Shown: piece by piece, positions 1 through 7,663 of the stretch | Position numbering within the stretch: the stretch's first letter is position 1 | Layout: each line of letters opens with the position of its first letter | From: Aurantimonas aggregata | Lineage (GTDB): Bacteria; Pseudomonadota; Alphaproteobacteria; Rhizobiales; Rhizobiaceae | Direction: 5' to 3' | NCBI RefSeq assembly: GCF_010500835.1 | Contig: NZ_JAAAMJ010000008.1 | Coordinates: 1-64,000 of the forward strand | DNA: 64,000 nucleotides | Notes under the pieces: generated by a model | What the model saw: the letters and a program-made list of their open reading frames with translations, nothing else | Databases searched by the model: none | Told to the model about the DNA's origin: nothing | Program-made: the position numbers and the translations under genes

Positions 1-81
1 GCGCTCCGCTCCATGCGGGGCGCCCGAAACCCCCGGCGTTATGCGCAGCAATCCCCGCCAAAACCCACAGAAAGCCAGACC
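1..81. other. window edge, no gene recognised
   Basis: This short stretch follows the stop of the truncated DUF736 gene on the minus strand. Its three minus-strand frames give short peptides that I cannot assign to a family. It may be the remains of whatever was joined to the DUF736 gene when that gene lost its 3' part. Confidence 0.3.
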
Positions 82-276
82 TCACAGCACAGCGCTTCGC
101 ATAATCCCACTCTCCGCATAATCGACGCGGCCGACCATGACCCGGTGGGAGGGAGCATTGTCGCCGGAGCGGGTGGCGTCGGGGACGATGCGGACGTTCT
201 TGGCCTGGACCGAGAGGGTGACGATTTCGCCGGTGTAGTCGTTGCCGGACTTCTTGAAGGTGCCGATGGTCGCCAT
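82..276 (-). pseudogene. DUF736 family protein, C-terminally truncated
   Basis: The 64-residue product begins MATIGTFKKSGNDYTGEI, the typical start of DUF736, a small family found almost only on alphaproteobacterial conjugative elements and plasmids; its function is unknown. Full members are about 100 residues and continue with a conserved region containing a DYLSxKLDDPSF-type motif. Here the match stops after VGRV and is replaced by about 13 unrelated residues before the stop, so the C-terminal half is missing. The start at 276 is chosen because it gives the canonical N-terminus and has GGAG about 8 bases upstream. A deletion or rearrangement just left of the gene is the simplest explanation. 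Family assignment is from memory of its N-terminal pattern. Confidence 0.6.
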
Positions 277-864
277 GGTGGTTCTCCGTTGTTCTCTGCC
301 TCGAGCCCGCACCATTGCGGCCTCGATGGCGATCGACAGGCCGGAGGCGATCGACGGCTCACCCGTTCACGGGCCCAGCGCAGCGCCGGACGTTGCCGGG
401 AGACTTTCTTTCTTCGCGAGGAATGACGGCGCAGCCGGCAGGGGAAGAAAGTTGACCGGGGGCGTTGAGCCATAGGCGGTCGAGGCGGAGCCGTCCTTCG
501 GCCAGATCAGCCCATTGAAGAGGCCGTTTGGAGCGGTCGACCAGACAGAGACGGATCAACGGAGAACATGGCGACACTGTCGCAGCCCGAGACACCGGCC
601 ATGACCGCCACCGGCGACAATACCTTCTCCAGAACCAGCACAAGTATGAAAGCTAGCGTTCAGCCACGCGCTCAGGCCGCGAACTCCCCACCGTTCATTG
701 TCGACCTCGCATTGAGTCACCCGACCTGATCCAAGCGCCACCGAGGCGGCATGCCGTGACCGGTCCGAACTGCGCGCCGTGCCAATGCTCCGTCCCCCAG
801 ACCCTTGAGGGTTGAGGTGCATGATCGGGTCCAGCTTCCGGTTCAGCCTTTGATGTCGGTGCGT
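277..864. other. 588-base interval without a supported gene
   Basis: Both strands contain short open frames here, but none has a recognisable domain, a good ribosome binding site or a believable composition. On the minus strand it would be the upstream region of the truncated DUF736 gene. I see no copy of the leader motif that precedes the parB-like and DUF932 genes, and no strong hairpin with a T-run. Confidence 0.4.
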
Positions 865-1320
865 TCAGCCCCGCGCAAGGTTCTGGCCGGTCGGACCGGG
901 CGTGGCCATCGTCACCAGTCGCATCAGCGCCGTTGCGCCGATGGCGACCGCGCCAATGATGGAAAAGGCGATCTGCCAGCCTTCCGACGGCATGGTGTGT
1001 TTCACGATGCCGTGCGTGGCATGATAACCGGCAATCGTTGCCGGCGCGACGAACGCGAGCGCGATGACGATGCGTGCCCAGAGCGGCCGGACGAAAACCA
1101 GCAGGAGTTGGCCGATGCCGAACGTGAGTGAAGCCGCGACAGCGCCGACGACGATCGCGCCGAGCCAGCCAGCGCCGGTGTCATAGGCCCACATGCCCGC
1201 CGTGACACCCGCGAAGAACGGCAACGCGAAGAACGGCAACGCGAAGACGGCGAGCGTGAACAACAGCCAGCAGAAGAACCCGATCGCCGCGATACTGAGG
1301 AGAATGCCGATGAAGATCAT
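865..1320 (-). CDS. small integral membrane protein, function unknown
   Basis: The 151-residue protein starts MIFIGILLSIAAIGFFCW and has about four or five hydrophobic segments: residues 1-24, 25-45, 50-75, 80-100 and a last one near 115-135. A short repeat, LPFFALPFFA, sits near residue 28. The open frame runs further upstream, but that extension is arginine-rich and not membrane-like, so the ATG at 1320 is preferred. No enzymatic motif is visible. It lies in the accessory block beside another small hydrophobic protein (1461-1625) read the same way. It could be an element-encoded envelope protein, but I do not recognise the family. Confidence 0.55.
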   Translation of the reverse strand: MIFIGILLSIAAIGFFCWLLFTLAVFALPFFALPFFAGVTAGMWAYDTGAGWLGAIVVGAVAASLTFGIGQLLLVFVRPLWARIVIALAFVAPATIAGYHATHGIVKHTMPSEGWQIAFSIIGAVAIGATALMRLVTMATPGPTGQNLARG

Positions 1321-1460
1321 GGTGGTGGTCTCCGTGAGATAAAGGTCTGACGGTCGCGCCATCCACCACCACCGCGGCGCGTTCCGAGTATAGCCGAAGA
1401 AGAGCGGCGGTGGGAGTGGAAATCCGGCGAGGATCTCCGCATCACCGCAGGCGTCGCCCG

Positions 1461-1625
1461 TCAGAGGGCGAACGGATCGACTTCCGCGACGACCTCCGCG
1501 TCGCCGTCGAACTCGTTGGCGGGAGTAACCGAATGCGTGCCATCGCCCGCCTTGAAGATGACGATTACGACCATGAGGGTGGTGGCGAGGCTGAAGGCGA
1601 AGGCGTGTGCGTCGGTGAGAGACAT
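1461..1625 (-). CDS. 54-residue single-pass membrane protein, unknown
   Basis: The product begins MSLTDAHAFAFSLATTL and has one hydrophobic helix at about residues 8-24, followed by an acidic tail rich in D and E. An AGGAG element lies about 7 bases before the ATG at 1625, which decides the start against a longer arginine-rich extension. It is read in the same direction as the membrane protein at 865-1320, about 140 bases upstream of it, and could share a transcript. No family is recognised; small size keeps confidence moderate. Confidence 0.45.
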   Translation of the reverse strand: MSLTDAHAFAFSLATTLMVVIVIFKAGDGTHSVTPANEFDGDAEVVAEVDPFAL

Positions 1626-1893
1626 CTTCCGGCTCCTGTGTGGAGGCGGGGACCATCCCCGCTCGACAGGCGCCCGATGTGTTCGGCACAGGGCCGCAAT
1701 CACCGCCGAGGCGAAGCCTCAAGGCCGCACGCGCGCGTAGCGGACCCTTTATGGGTTGATGGCGTCAGGCCCTGGGCCGGACCAAGGATAGCGCCAATGA
1801 GAGCGGGGTGGTGACGGCCGGTGGAGCCGGAGATCAGTCACAAACAAGCAAGAGTTAAGCAGACGGTGGGCTCAGTTATTCGGTTGGACCAAA

Positions 1894-2277
1894 TTACGGG
1901 CGTCTCGGCCAAAACCACCATGCCAGCGTTGCGGAGGCGGCGACCCAGACCACCACGATGAAGACGGCCGCCGTGCGACTGACGGGTCGAGCCACGGCCA
2001 GCGACGCGGTCGCTCGGTGTTCGGCCATGACTTCCGCAGGGACCAACCGCACGGCCAGCATGATCGCCAGCGGCAACAAGATGGCGTCGTCAACATAACC
2101 CAGGACCGGTATGAAATCAGGGATCAAGTCGATGGGGGAAAGCGCGTAAGCCGCGATCCCGAGCGCGAGGGCCTTCGCGTACCAAGGAGTTCTGGGATCA
2201 TGCGCCGCGAGCCAGAGCGCGTGAACGTCTCTCTTGATCGCTTTCGCCCAGGTTTTCAGCTGCTTCAGCATAGTCAT
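1894..2277 (-). CDS. DUF1232 (YkvA-like) membrane protein
   Basis: About 127 residues. The core LGIAAYALSPIDLIPDFIPVLGYVDD is the hallmark of DUF1232 proteins: a short hydrophobic hairpin with the SPIDLIPDFIP signature at about residues 45-60. A second hydrophobic stretch follows at about 65-85 and a C-terminal helix ends the protein. The family role is unknown; relatives are small membrane-associated proteins. The start at 2277 is uncertain: ATGs at 2271 and 2304 are possible and none has a strong ribosome binding site. The left end of the IS630 element lies at about 2294, just outside this start, so the gene may have been cut from its native promoter. Confidence 0.75.
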   Translation of the reverse strand: MTMLKQLKTWAKAIKRDVHALWLAAHDPRTPWYAKALALGIAAYALSPIDLIPDFIPVLGYVDDAILLPLAIMLAVRLVPAEVMAEHRATASLAVARPVSRTAAVFIVVVWVAASATLAWWFWPRRP

Positions 2278-2293
2278 CGCTTCGCAGCTTATA

Positions 2294-3450
2294 CCAGCAA
2301 CCATGAAGCCTGACTCACGCGGGCGATTCCCAAGAGGCCACTGATGTGATTCAACATTCCCTTTCGAGGGAGGTTGCGATGGCTGCGGCGGTTGGATTGC
2401 GGGATGACTTAACGGCGACGGATTTGCGGCGGCTTGCGCAGTCGCGGCGTGATGCCGGGCAAGTTCGTCGGCTTCTGACGCTGGCGGTGATTTATGACGG
2501 TGGCAGCCGGAGCGAAGCCGCCCGCACCGGTGGCGTTGGTTTGCAAACGGTGCGGGACTGGGTGCTGCGGTTCAACCGCGAGGGACCTGATGGCCTGATT
2601 GATGGCAAAGCCCCCGGAGGTCGCCCGCGCCTTGACGCGAACCAGCGGGCAGCGCTGGCCGCAGCCGTCGAGAGTGGGCCGATCCCGGCCGCGCACGGCG
2701 TTGTGCGCTGGCGACTGGTCGACCTGGTGCAGTGGATCCGTGACGAGTTCGCGGTGTCGATCAGCACCCAGACGTTGAGCCGCGAGTTGCGCGCAATGGG
2801 CTACCGCAAGCTCTCGGCGCGCCCGCGCCATCATGCGCAGGACGCCGATGCCATCCCGACGTTTAAAAAAACTTCCCCGCCCAGGTGGCGGCGATCCGGG
2901 CGGCGCTCCCCCGCGGCACCATAGAACTGTGGTGGCAGGACGAGGCGCGGGTCGGCCAGAAGAATGGTATCACCCGGCGCTGGGCCAAACGCGGGACAAG
3001 GCCGTCAGCGCCCAAGGATCAGCGCACAACCTCGGCCTACATCTATGGCGCCATCTGTCCGGCCGAGGGCAAGGGCGCAGCGCTTGTCCTTCCCCGCTGC
3101 AATACCGAAGGGATGACGTTGCATCTCGCCGAGATATCCGCCGCCGTGGCACCCGGCGCCCATGCCGTGCTCATACTCGACCAGGCGGGCTGGCATCTCT
3201 CCGCGGGGCTGATCATCCCCGCCAACATCACCCTGCTGCCGCTACCGGCCAAATGCCCCGAGCTTAACCCGGTCGAAAACGTCTGGCAGTTCATGCGAGA
3301 CAACTGGCTGTCGAACCGCATCTTCAAATCCTACGACGACATCCTGGACCATTGCTGCTTTGCTTGGAGCCGCCTCATGGATCAGCCGTGGCGCATCATG
3401 TCCATCGGACTGCGCCAGTGGGCACATGGGTGAGTGTCGGTGGGAGTTGG
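2294..3450 (+). mobile_element. IS630-family insertion sequence
   Basis: The element is about 1157 bases, the usual IS630 size. Its ends were placed from weak terminal similarity: the left end reads CCAGCAACC and the right end, on the other strand, CCAACTCCC. Both are flanked by TA (2292-2293 and 3451-3452), matching the TA target duplication known for this family. The inverted repeats are imperfect, so the exact ends are tentative; the transposase content is not. It sits between two minus-strand accessory genes, DUF1232 and DUF2493, neither of which appears to lose coding sequence. Confidence 0.65.
2379..3433 (+). CDS. IS630-family transposase, read through a -1 frameshift
   Basis: The first frame (2379 to about 2870) encodes the helix-turn-helix half with RSEAARTGGVGLQTVRDWV, a typical IS630 DNA-binding region. 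The catalytic half continues in the -1 frame to 3433. Its DDE residues are visible in WWQDEARVGQK, LILDQAGWHL and ELNPVENVW. The switch lies at a run of seven A (2865-2871) after PTF: slipping back one base gives FKKNFPAQVA, which matches the family's continuous sequence. This is either programmed frameshifting or a one-base loss. The start at 2379 has GAGGGAGG directly upstream. If slippage works the protein is full length, about 350 residues. Confidence 0.85.
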
Positions 3451-3481
3451 TATTACTCCATTTTGCGTCCGAAAGCGGCGC

Positions 3482-4423
3482 TTACGCGCCGCCTCCTTTC
3501 CGAAAGTCGAACAGCGGAATGCCGAGCTTCTTCGCCTTGTCGGCGAAATTGTCCTGGATGCCGGTGCCGGGGAAGACGATGACGCCAATCGGCAGAACGT
3601 CGAGCATCTGATCGTTGCGCTTAAACGGTGCGGCCTTGGCGTGCTTCGTCCAGTCGGGCTTGAAGGCGACCTGCGGGACCTTGCGATGATCGGCCCACTT
3701 GGATGCGATCAGTTCGGCGCCTTTGGGCGAACCGCCGTGCAACAGAACCATGTCGGGATGCTTGGCGTGAACCTTGTCGAGCCGATCCCAGATCAGCTTG
3801 TGATCGTTGAAATCGAACCCGCCGGTGAAGGCGACCTTGGGTCCGGCGGGCAGCAGCACTTCCTTGTCGGCCCGGCGCTTGGCGGCGAGGAAGTCGCGGC
3901 TGTCGATCAGTGCCGAGGTGAGGTTGCGATGGTTCACCATCGATCCCGAGCGTGGGCGCCAGGGCGAGAGGTTGTGACGGCTGAATTGCTCGGCGGCCTG
4001 GTCGCGGAAGAATTCCATGGTGTCGCGGCGTTCGATCAGCGTCTGACCTTCGGCGGTGAGGCGCTCCAGTTCGACCGACTTCACTTCCGACCCATCCTGT
4101 TCAAGCTGGCCGCGGCGCTGTTCCCTCTCATTGTCGTCCAGCTCGCGTTCGATCCGGCTGACGGCGCGGTGGAACAGGTTGACGGCTGACCACAGCAGTT
4201 CGCCGAGGTCGGGTTCGAGGCGCGTGTCGCTCAGGCTCACGACGAGGGCGTCGAAGATGTCGGCGACCGCATTGGCGACGGTCTGTGCCTCGGGGAGTGG
4301 CCTCGGATCGGGTTCGTCCTCGAAAGGACGGTAGCCATAGAGCTGGAGTTCGGCGAGGACGTGATCGGTCGGGGATGAGGTGTGCGGCGGCTCGTAGCCG
4401 TCGTCCTGGTCTTCGGTCATCAT
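3482..4423 (-). CDS. DUF2493 (SLOG-like) protein
   Basis: The 313-residue protein has a variable N-terminal region and a C-terminal DUF2493 domain from about residue 190. That domain contains KVAFTGGFDFNDHKLIWDRL, then VLLHGGSPKGAELIASKWA and a GTG segment near 290; these are the glycine-rich loops of the Rossmann-like SLOG superfamily, thought to bind nucleotides or related ligands. Family members are common on alphaproteobacterial conjugative elements and have no settled function. The middle (about 75-120) is acidic and probably helical. Two adjacent ATGs (4423, 4420) are possible starts. It is read in the same direction as the split Toprim fragment upstream. Confidence 0.8.
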   Translation of the reverse strand: MMTEDQDDGYEPPHTSSPTDHVLAELQLYGYRPFEDEPDPRPLPEAQTVANAVADIFDALVVSLSDTRLEPDLGELLWSAVNLFHRAVSRIERELDDNEREQRRGQLEQDGSEVKSVELERLTAEGQTLIERRDTMEFFRDQAAEQFSRHNLSPWRPRSGSMVNHRNLTSALIDSRDFLAAKRRADKEVLLPAGPKVAFTGGFDFNDHKLIWDRLDKVHAKHPDMVLLHGGSPKGAELIASKWADHRKVPQVAFKPDWTKHAKAAPFKRNDQMLDVLPIGVIVFPGTGIQDNFADKAKKLGIPLFDFRKGGGA

Positions 4424-4763
4424 GATGTGCTTCCCTTCGTCGGCGACCGCGCCCGTCGCGGCCTTCGTGGCGATGAAAGGCGGCGGACGGCCCGGACCTG
4501 CACCCGGAGCGAAGCGGGAGGGCCGAAGCGCATGCGTAGGATGGCGAAGCCCGGTTGTTTTGCTTCGCGATGCAAAGGCGGCTCGTCCGCCGGCGGAAAA
4601 GAACCGAGCGCAGCCATTGCCGGTCCGGGCCGTTTGCCGCTCCGATCGCCCTCTCAGAAGGCCGTGGGCGCGGCCTCTCCGACGCAGGCAGGAGCACGAT
4701 CACCGAAGACAAAGACGGCTCCCCGAGCGGGGCTGCCTCTCAACCTCGTTCCGGCCCTGCTGC
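4424..4763. other. 340-base interval without a supported gene
   Basis: The interval lies between the DUF2493 gene and the C-terminal Toprim fragment, both on the minus strand. It is GC-rich and several frames are open, but I recognise no domain and see no clear terminator. It should contain the DUF2493 promoter, yet no convincing -35/-10 pair could be picked by eye. Confidence 0.35.
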
Positions 4764-5558
4764 CTACGCCGTCATGTAGCGAGCGACATCCTCCGGCGCG
4801 ACCTGCACACGAACCATGGACCGAAGCGCATCTTTGCCGAGCGTGCGGATATCCTCGTTGAAGTCCCCGAGCTGTGGCGACAGCGTGATCGCCTCGATCC
4901 CGGCCTCTTGCGCCCGGTCGACCAGAGTCCGCATCGCATTGTCGCCGGCCTGATCGTCGTCGCGGGCGATGTAGAGACGGCGCAGCGTCGTCGGGAACAG
5001 GATAGCGGCGAGATGCGCGGCCGAGAGCGCTGCCACCATCGGCATGACGGGCATGATGCCGCGGAGCGACAGGATGGTTTCGATTCCTTCGCCCGCCGCC
5101 ATCACATCGTGCGCCACACCGAAGCGGACGCCGTGTCCAAGAAGATGACCCATCGCGCGCCTCGGCGTGTCGATCGGCGCCTTGTCCCCACCGTCTGGCG
5201 CGAGCCAGGTACGATGCGCGCCGGTGATCCGGCCGTCGAGATCGGTAACGGCGGCGATCATCGCTGGCCAGGTCTCGGTCGGCGAGTAGCGGTCGGGTCG
5301 ATAGTAGCAGCGGGGGTGGAAACGGAGGCTTCCGGTTTCGTACAGAGCCGTAATGCCGCGTTTGCGCAAATACGCTTCTACGACTGTGCCCGCAATCGGG
5401 TGCGATATGGCGAACAGACGGCGGGCGGATTCGGGCGAGCCGACAGGTGCGGACGCCGGTCGTGATCTGGGGTCGGCACCTGGTTCCGGTCTGGGCAGGC
5501 TGAGGAACTGCCGCGCCTCATCGGCAACGTCGCGGAAGTCGACCAGGCCGCAGCTGAT
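4764..5558 (-). pseudogene. Toprim primase-like protein, C-terminal part of a split gene
   Basis: The frame opens at 5648, but similarity to the complete paralogue at 7664-8716 begins only at about 5558 (SCGLVDFRDVADEARQFL) and continues to the end, at roughly 70 percent identity by eye. Toprim landmarks are present: AAGEGIETILS (catalytic Glu motif) and LYIARDDDQAGD (DxD motif). The N-terminal segment found in the paralogue (CRHYLSNGRR...GRSMFVRL) is absent here, but a matching N-terminal fragment lies at 8822-9018. The two pieces together make one gene interrupted by about 3.3 kb. Such proteins resemble DnaG/phage primase Toprim domains and are thought to act in element replication. A product lacking the N-terminus is probably inactive. 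Confidence 0.75.
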
Positions 5559-5608
5559 GGTCTTCCTGAAATCCTTGTGAGTCGGGTGGACTGTTGCCGC
5601 GTCCTCCG

Positions 5609-5626
5609 CCGAGCACTCCTGCTCGG
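5609..5626. repeat. 7-bp perfect inverted repeat at the cargo edge
   Basis: CCGAGCA, CTCC, TGCTCGG forms a short perfect hairpin, extendable with bulges. It lies between the end of Toprim homology (about 5558) and the ChrB-like promoter. It has no T-run on either strand, so it is not an obvious terminator. It could be a recombination or insertion scar, or a chance palindrome in GC-rich DNA. Confidence 0.35.
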
Positions 5627-5695
5627 AGCGGTCGACGCGGCGCAGCAATCACCCTCTTGCCGACCAGCAACGCAGAATGTGTGCTGCTCGAGCAA

Positions 5696-5724
5696 TTGAC
5701 ATGTTACTGCCGTAACGTTATTCA
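5696..5724 (+). promoter_or_regulatory. sigma-70-like promoter with embedded palindrome for the ChrB-like gene
   Basis: TTGACA (5696-5701), a 17-base spacer and TATTCA (5719-5724) make a near-consensus housekeeping promoter. The spacer holds GTTAC-TGCC-GTAAC (5703/5704-5716), a palindrome in the position expected for a repressor operator. The expected transcription start falls at about 5731, next to the ATG at 5732, so the mRNA may be leaderless. Promoter identity is seen; regulation by the ChrB-like product is inference. Confidence 0.6.
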
Positions 5725-5731
5725 TGAGTCC

Positions 5732-6274
5732 ATGACCGAGATGGCATGGCTCCTCCTCACCTACAAGGTTCCGCCCGAGCCGGCGGCGAAGCGGATCGCC
5801 GTATGGCGGCGGCTCAAGGGGATGGGAGCGGTCTACCTCCAGAGCGGCGTCTGCCTTCTGCCGAAGACCGACGACCATGTTCGCCGGCTGAAGATGCTCG
5901 AGAACGACATCGGCGAGGCGAAGGGGGAATGCGTGATCCTCGAGACCGTAGCGCTCGACCGCGGTCAGGAGGAGAAGGTGATCGCCCGGTTCAAGGCCGA
6001 CCGAGACGAGGCCTACGAGGAGTTCATCGATAAGTGCGACGACTTCGAGCGCGAGGTCGCCAAGGAAGTCACGGCAAGTCACTTCACCTACGCCGAGCTC
6101 GAGGAGAACGACGTCGACCTAAAGAAGCTTCAGGGCTGGCTCGGCAAGATCCGCAAGATCGACTTCTACGGCGGCGCCCGTACGGCCGAGGCGGAGGAAA
6201 GGCTGAAGGGGTGCGAGGTCGTCTTGGACGACTACGCCCGGCGCGTCTTCGACGCCCACGATGAGAACGGGTGA
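5732..6274 (+). CDS. ChrB N-terminal domain protein (chromate-responsive regulator-like)
   Basis: The 180-residue product opens MTEMAWLLLTYKVPPEP and contains RIAVWRRLKGMGAVYLQSGVCLLP, the pattern of the ChrB N-terminal domain. Full ChrB proteins of chromate operons carry an additional C-terminal chromate-resistance domain; this one stops after the N-domain and a helical acidic region (about 85-140). ChrB is known as a chromate-sensing regulator of the ChrA efflux pump in Ochrobactrum; no chrA is present here. The start at 5732 follows the promoter directly; 5741 is an alternative. The downstream genes point to a role in regulating or assisting the COG4280 membrane protein. Substrate and DNA binding are inferred. 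Confidence 0.75.
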   Translation: MTEMAWLLLTYKVPPEPAAKRIAVWRRLKGMGAVYLQSGVCLLPKTDDHVRRLKMLENDIGEAKGECVILETVALDRGQEEKVIARFKADRDEAYEEFIDKCDDFEREVAKEVTASHFTYAELEENDVDLKKLQGWLGKIRKIDFYGGARTAEAEERLKGCEVVLDDYARRVFDAHDENG

Positions 6275-6278
6275 GAGC

Positions 6279-6485
6279 ATGGGCGTTCAGACAGATACTA
6301 GCCTCTCCACGGCCTTCTTTCCGCGCTTTCCGCCCGAGGCGATGCGGCGCGCGCCGTCCCGGGCGCTGCGCTGGTTTGACCGCCAGCGCCAGCGCGCCGC
6401 GCTGGCGGAACTTGACGACCGGCTGCTGTCCGATATCGGCGTGAGCCGTGCGGCTGCCGAGGCGGAGGCCCGGCGATGGAACTGA
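6279..6485 (+). CDS. DUF1127 small protein
   Basis: The 68-residue protein ends with a DUF1127 motif: ALAELDDRLLSDIGVSRAAAEAEA, preceded by an arginine-rich helix (RALRWFDRQRQRA). DUF1127 proteins are short, arginine-rich and common in alphaproteobacteria; some act in RNA turnover or phosphate and carbon metabolism. It starts 4 bases after the ChrB-like stop with a GGGTGAGAG element upstream, so it is co-transcribed with that gene. The N-terminal 25 residues are not conserved with the chromosomal DUF1127 protein at 58203-58352. Its role within a metal-type cargo is unknown. Confidence 0.7.
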   Translation: MGVQTDTSLSTAFFPRFPPEAMRRAPSRALRWFDRQRQRAALAELDDRLLSDIGVSRAAAEAEARRWN

Positions 6486-6515
6486 CGAGGTCGCAATGCA
6501 AGGGGATCGGCACCC

Positions 6516-7265
6516 ATGATTGAATGGTCCACGGCAGCCCCGGCCATTGGCTCTGCCTTTCTCGCCTCGGTGGTTGAGATCGTCGAGGCATTCACCATCA
6601 TTCTCGCGGTGGCGACACTGCGCGGCTGGCGGCCTGCGGTTGTTGGAACCGCGGCGGCGCTCGCCCTGCTGGCGGCGATCGTGCTGGCACTCGGCCCTCT
6701 GCTCGACCGTGTGCCGCTTCATGCCTTGCAACTGGTAATCGGAGTTCTCCTGCTCCTCTTCGGCATCGGCTGGCTACGCAAGGCCGCGCTGCGCATGGCC
6801 AGCGTGATCCCGCTTCATGACGAGGAGGCGATCTTCGCCGCCGAAACGGCGCATCTCGACGAGGAGACCCGACGCCGCGAGACATCGCTCGATTGGATCG
6901 CCGGCATCACCGCCTTCAAGGCGGTTCTGCTCGAGGGGCTGGAAGTCGTGTTCATCGTCATCGCAGTCGGCGCCGGGCGCGGGCTTCTGTGGCCCGCGAG
7001 CCTCGGCGCGCTCGCGGGCTGCGCGCTCGTCCTTCTGGTCGGCGCGATCATGCACCGGCCGCTGTCCCGCGTACCGGAGAACACCCTCAAGTTCGGGGTC
7101 GGAGTGATGCTGTCAGCCTTCGGAGTGTTCTGGACCGGCGAGGGTCTGGGAGTCGAGTGGCCGGGCGCCGATCTTGCTCTCTTCGTCTTCGCGGTGCTCT
7201 TCCTTGCGACCGGACTTCTTGCCGCAGGTATGGCCCGCGCCTCGGTCAGGGGGGGCGCGCATTGA
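6516..7265 (+). CDS. COG4280-type polytopic membrane protein, possible ion permease
   Basis: The 249-residue protein has about seven hydrophobic segments in two halves separated by a charged loop (about residues 100-130, EEAIFAAETAHLDEETRRR). Each half carries a glutamate-rich membrane motif: SVVEIVEAFTIILAV near residue 18 and VLLEGLEVVFIVIAVG near 140. These recall the REGLE motif of FTR1-type iron permeases and suggest an internally duplicated metal permease, though this is inference. A ribosome binding site AAGGGGA lies about 10 bases upstream. It follows the ChrB-like and DUF1127 genes and its stop overlaps the next start, so all four form one unit. Transport substrate is unknown. Confidence 0.65.
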   Translation: MIEWSTAAPAIGSAFLASVVEIVEAFTIILAVATLRGWRPAVVGTAAALALLAAIVLALGPLLDRVPLHALQLVIGVLLLLFGIGWLRKAALRMASVIPLHDEEAIFAAETAHLDEETRRRETSLDWIAGITAFKAVLLEGLEVVFIVIAVGAGRGLLWPASLGALAGCALVLLVGAIMHRPLSRVPENTLKFGVGVMLSAFGVFWTGEGLGVEWPGADLALFVFAVLFLATGLLAAGMARASVRGGAH

Positions 7266-7495
7266 CGATTCTCAGGGACGTCCTCGCGGAACTCTTCGGC
7301 ATGTTCGTAGGCGATGCGCGGCTGACGGCTGCTGTGCTTTTGGTCGTGGCCATCGCCGCTGCGCTGATCGATCTCGGCGATGTCCCGCCTCTGATCGGCG
7401 GCGGCGTGCTGCTTGTCGGATGTCTCGTCGTGCTCATCGGCGCCGTGATGCGCGCCGCGCGTCGGCAGGGGGCGGCGGCAACCCGGACGACCTGA
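7262..7495 (+). CDS. 77-residue two-helix membrane protein
   Basis: The gene starts with TTG at 7262, overlapping the stop of the COG4280 gene in a TTGA arrangement that implies translational coupling. The product has two hydrophobic helices (about 20-38 and 43-62) joined by DLGDVPPLIGGG and ends in a basic tail. It is probably a partner subunit or accessory protein of the preceding membrane protein. No family is recognised. Confidence 0.55.
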   Translation: MTILRDVLAELFGMFVGDARLTAAVLLVVAIAAALIDLGDVPPLIGGGVLLVGCLVVLIGAVMRAARRQGAAATRTT

Positions 7496-7663
7496 TGAAA
7501 GAAATCGCGACGCTACTCGCCCTGGCTGGCGCCGGACCTTCTCGGTGCCCTCGTGTGCCTGATCGATTACCACCCTTGCCCAAGGAAAGTTTCCACCGCC
7601 AAGCCGAGGCAGCTATGATGGCCCATCGCCGGATCGGACAGGACGGCGCAGACCCGCCCTCAG

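Noticed and set aside
277-864. Third copy of the DUF932/parB leader upstream of DUF736
   Set aside because: The region was compared by eye; it shares neither the CCCTCTTCCTCTAGG core nor the paired stems.
5609-5626. Hairpin as a transcription terminator
   Set aside because: There is no T-run on either strand.
5732-6274. Complete chromate-resistance operon
   Set aside because: The ChrB C-terminal domain and ChrA are both absent.
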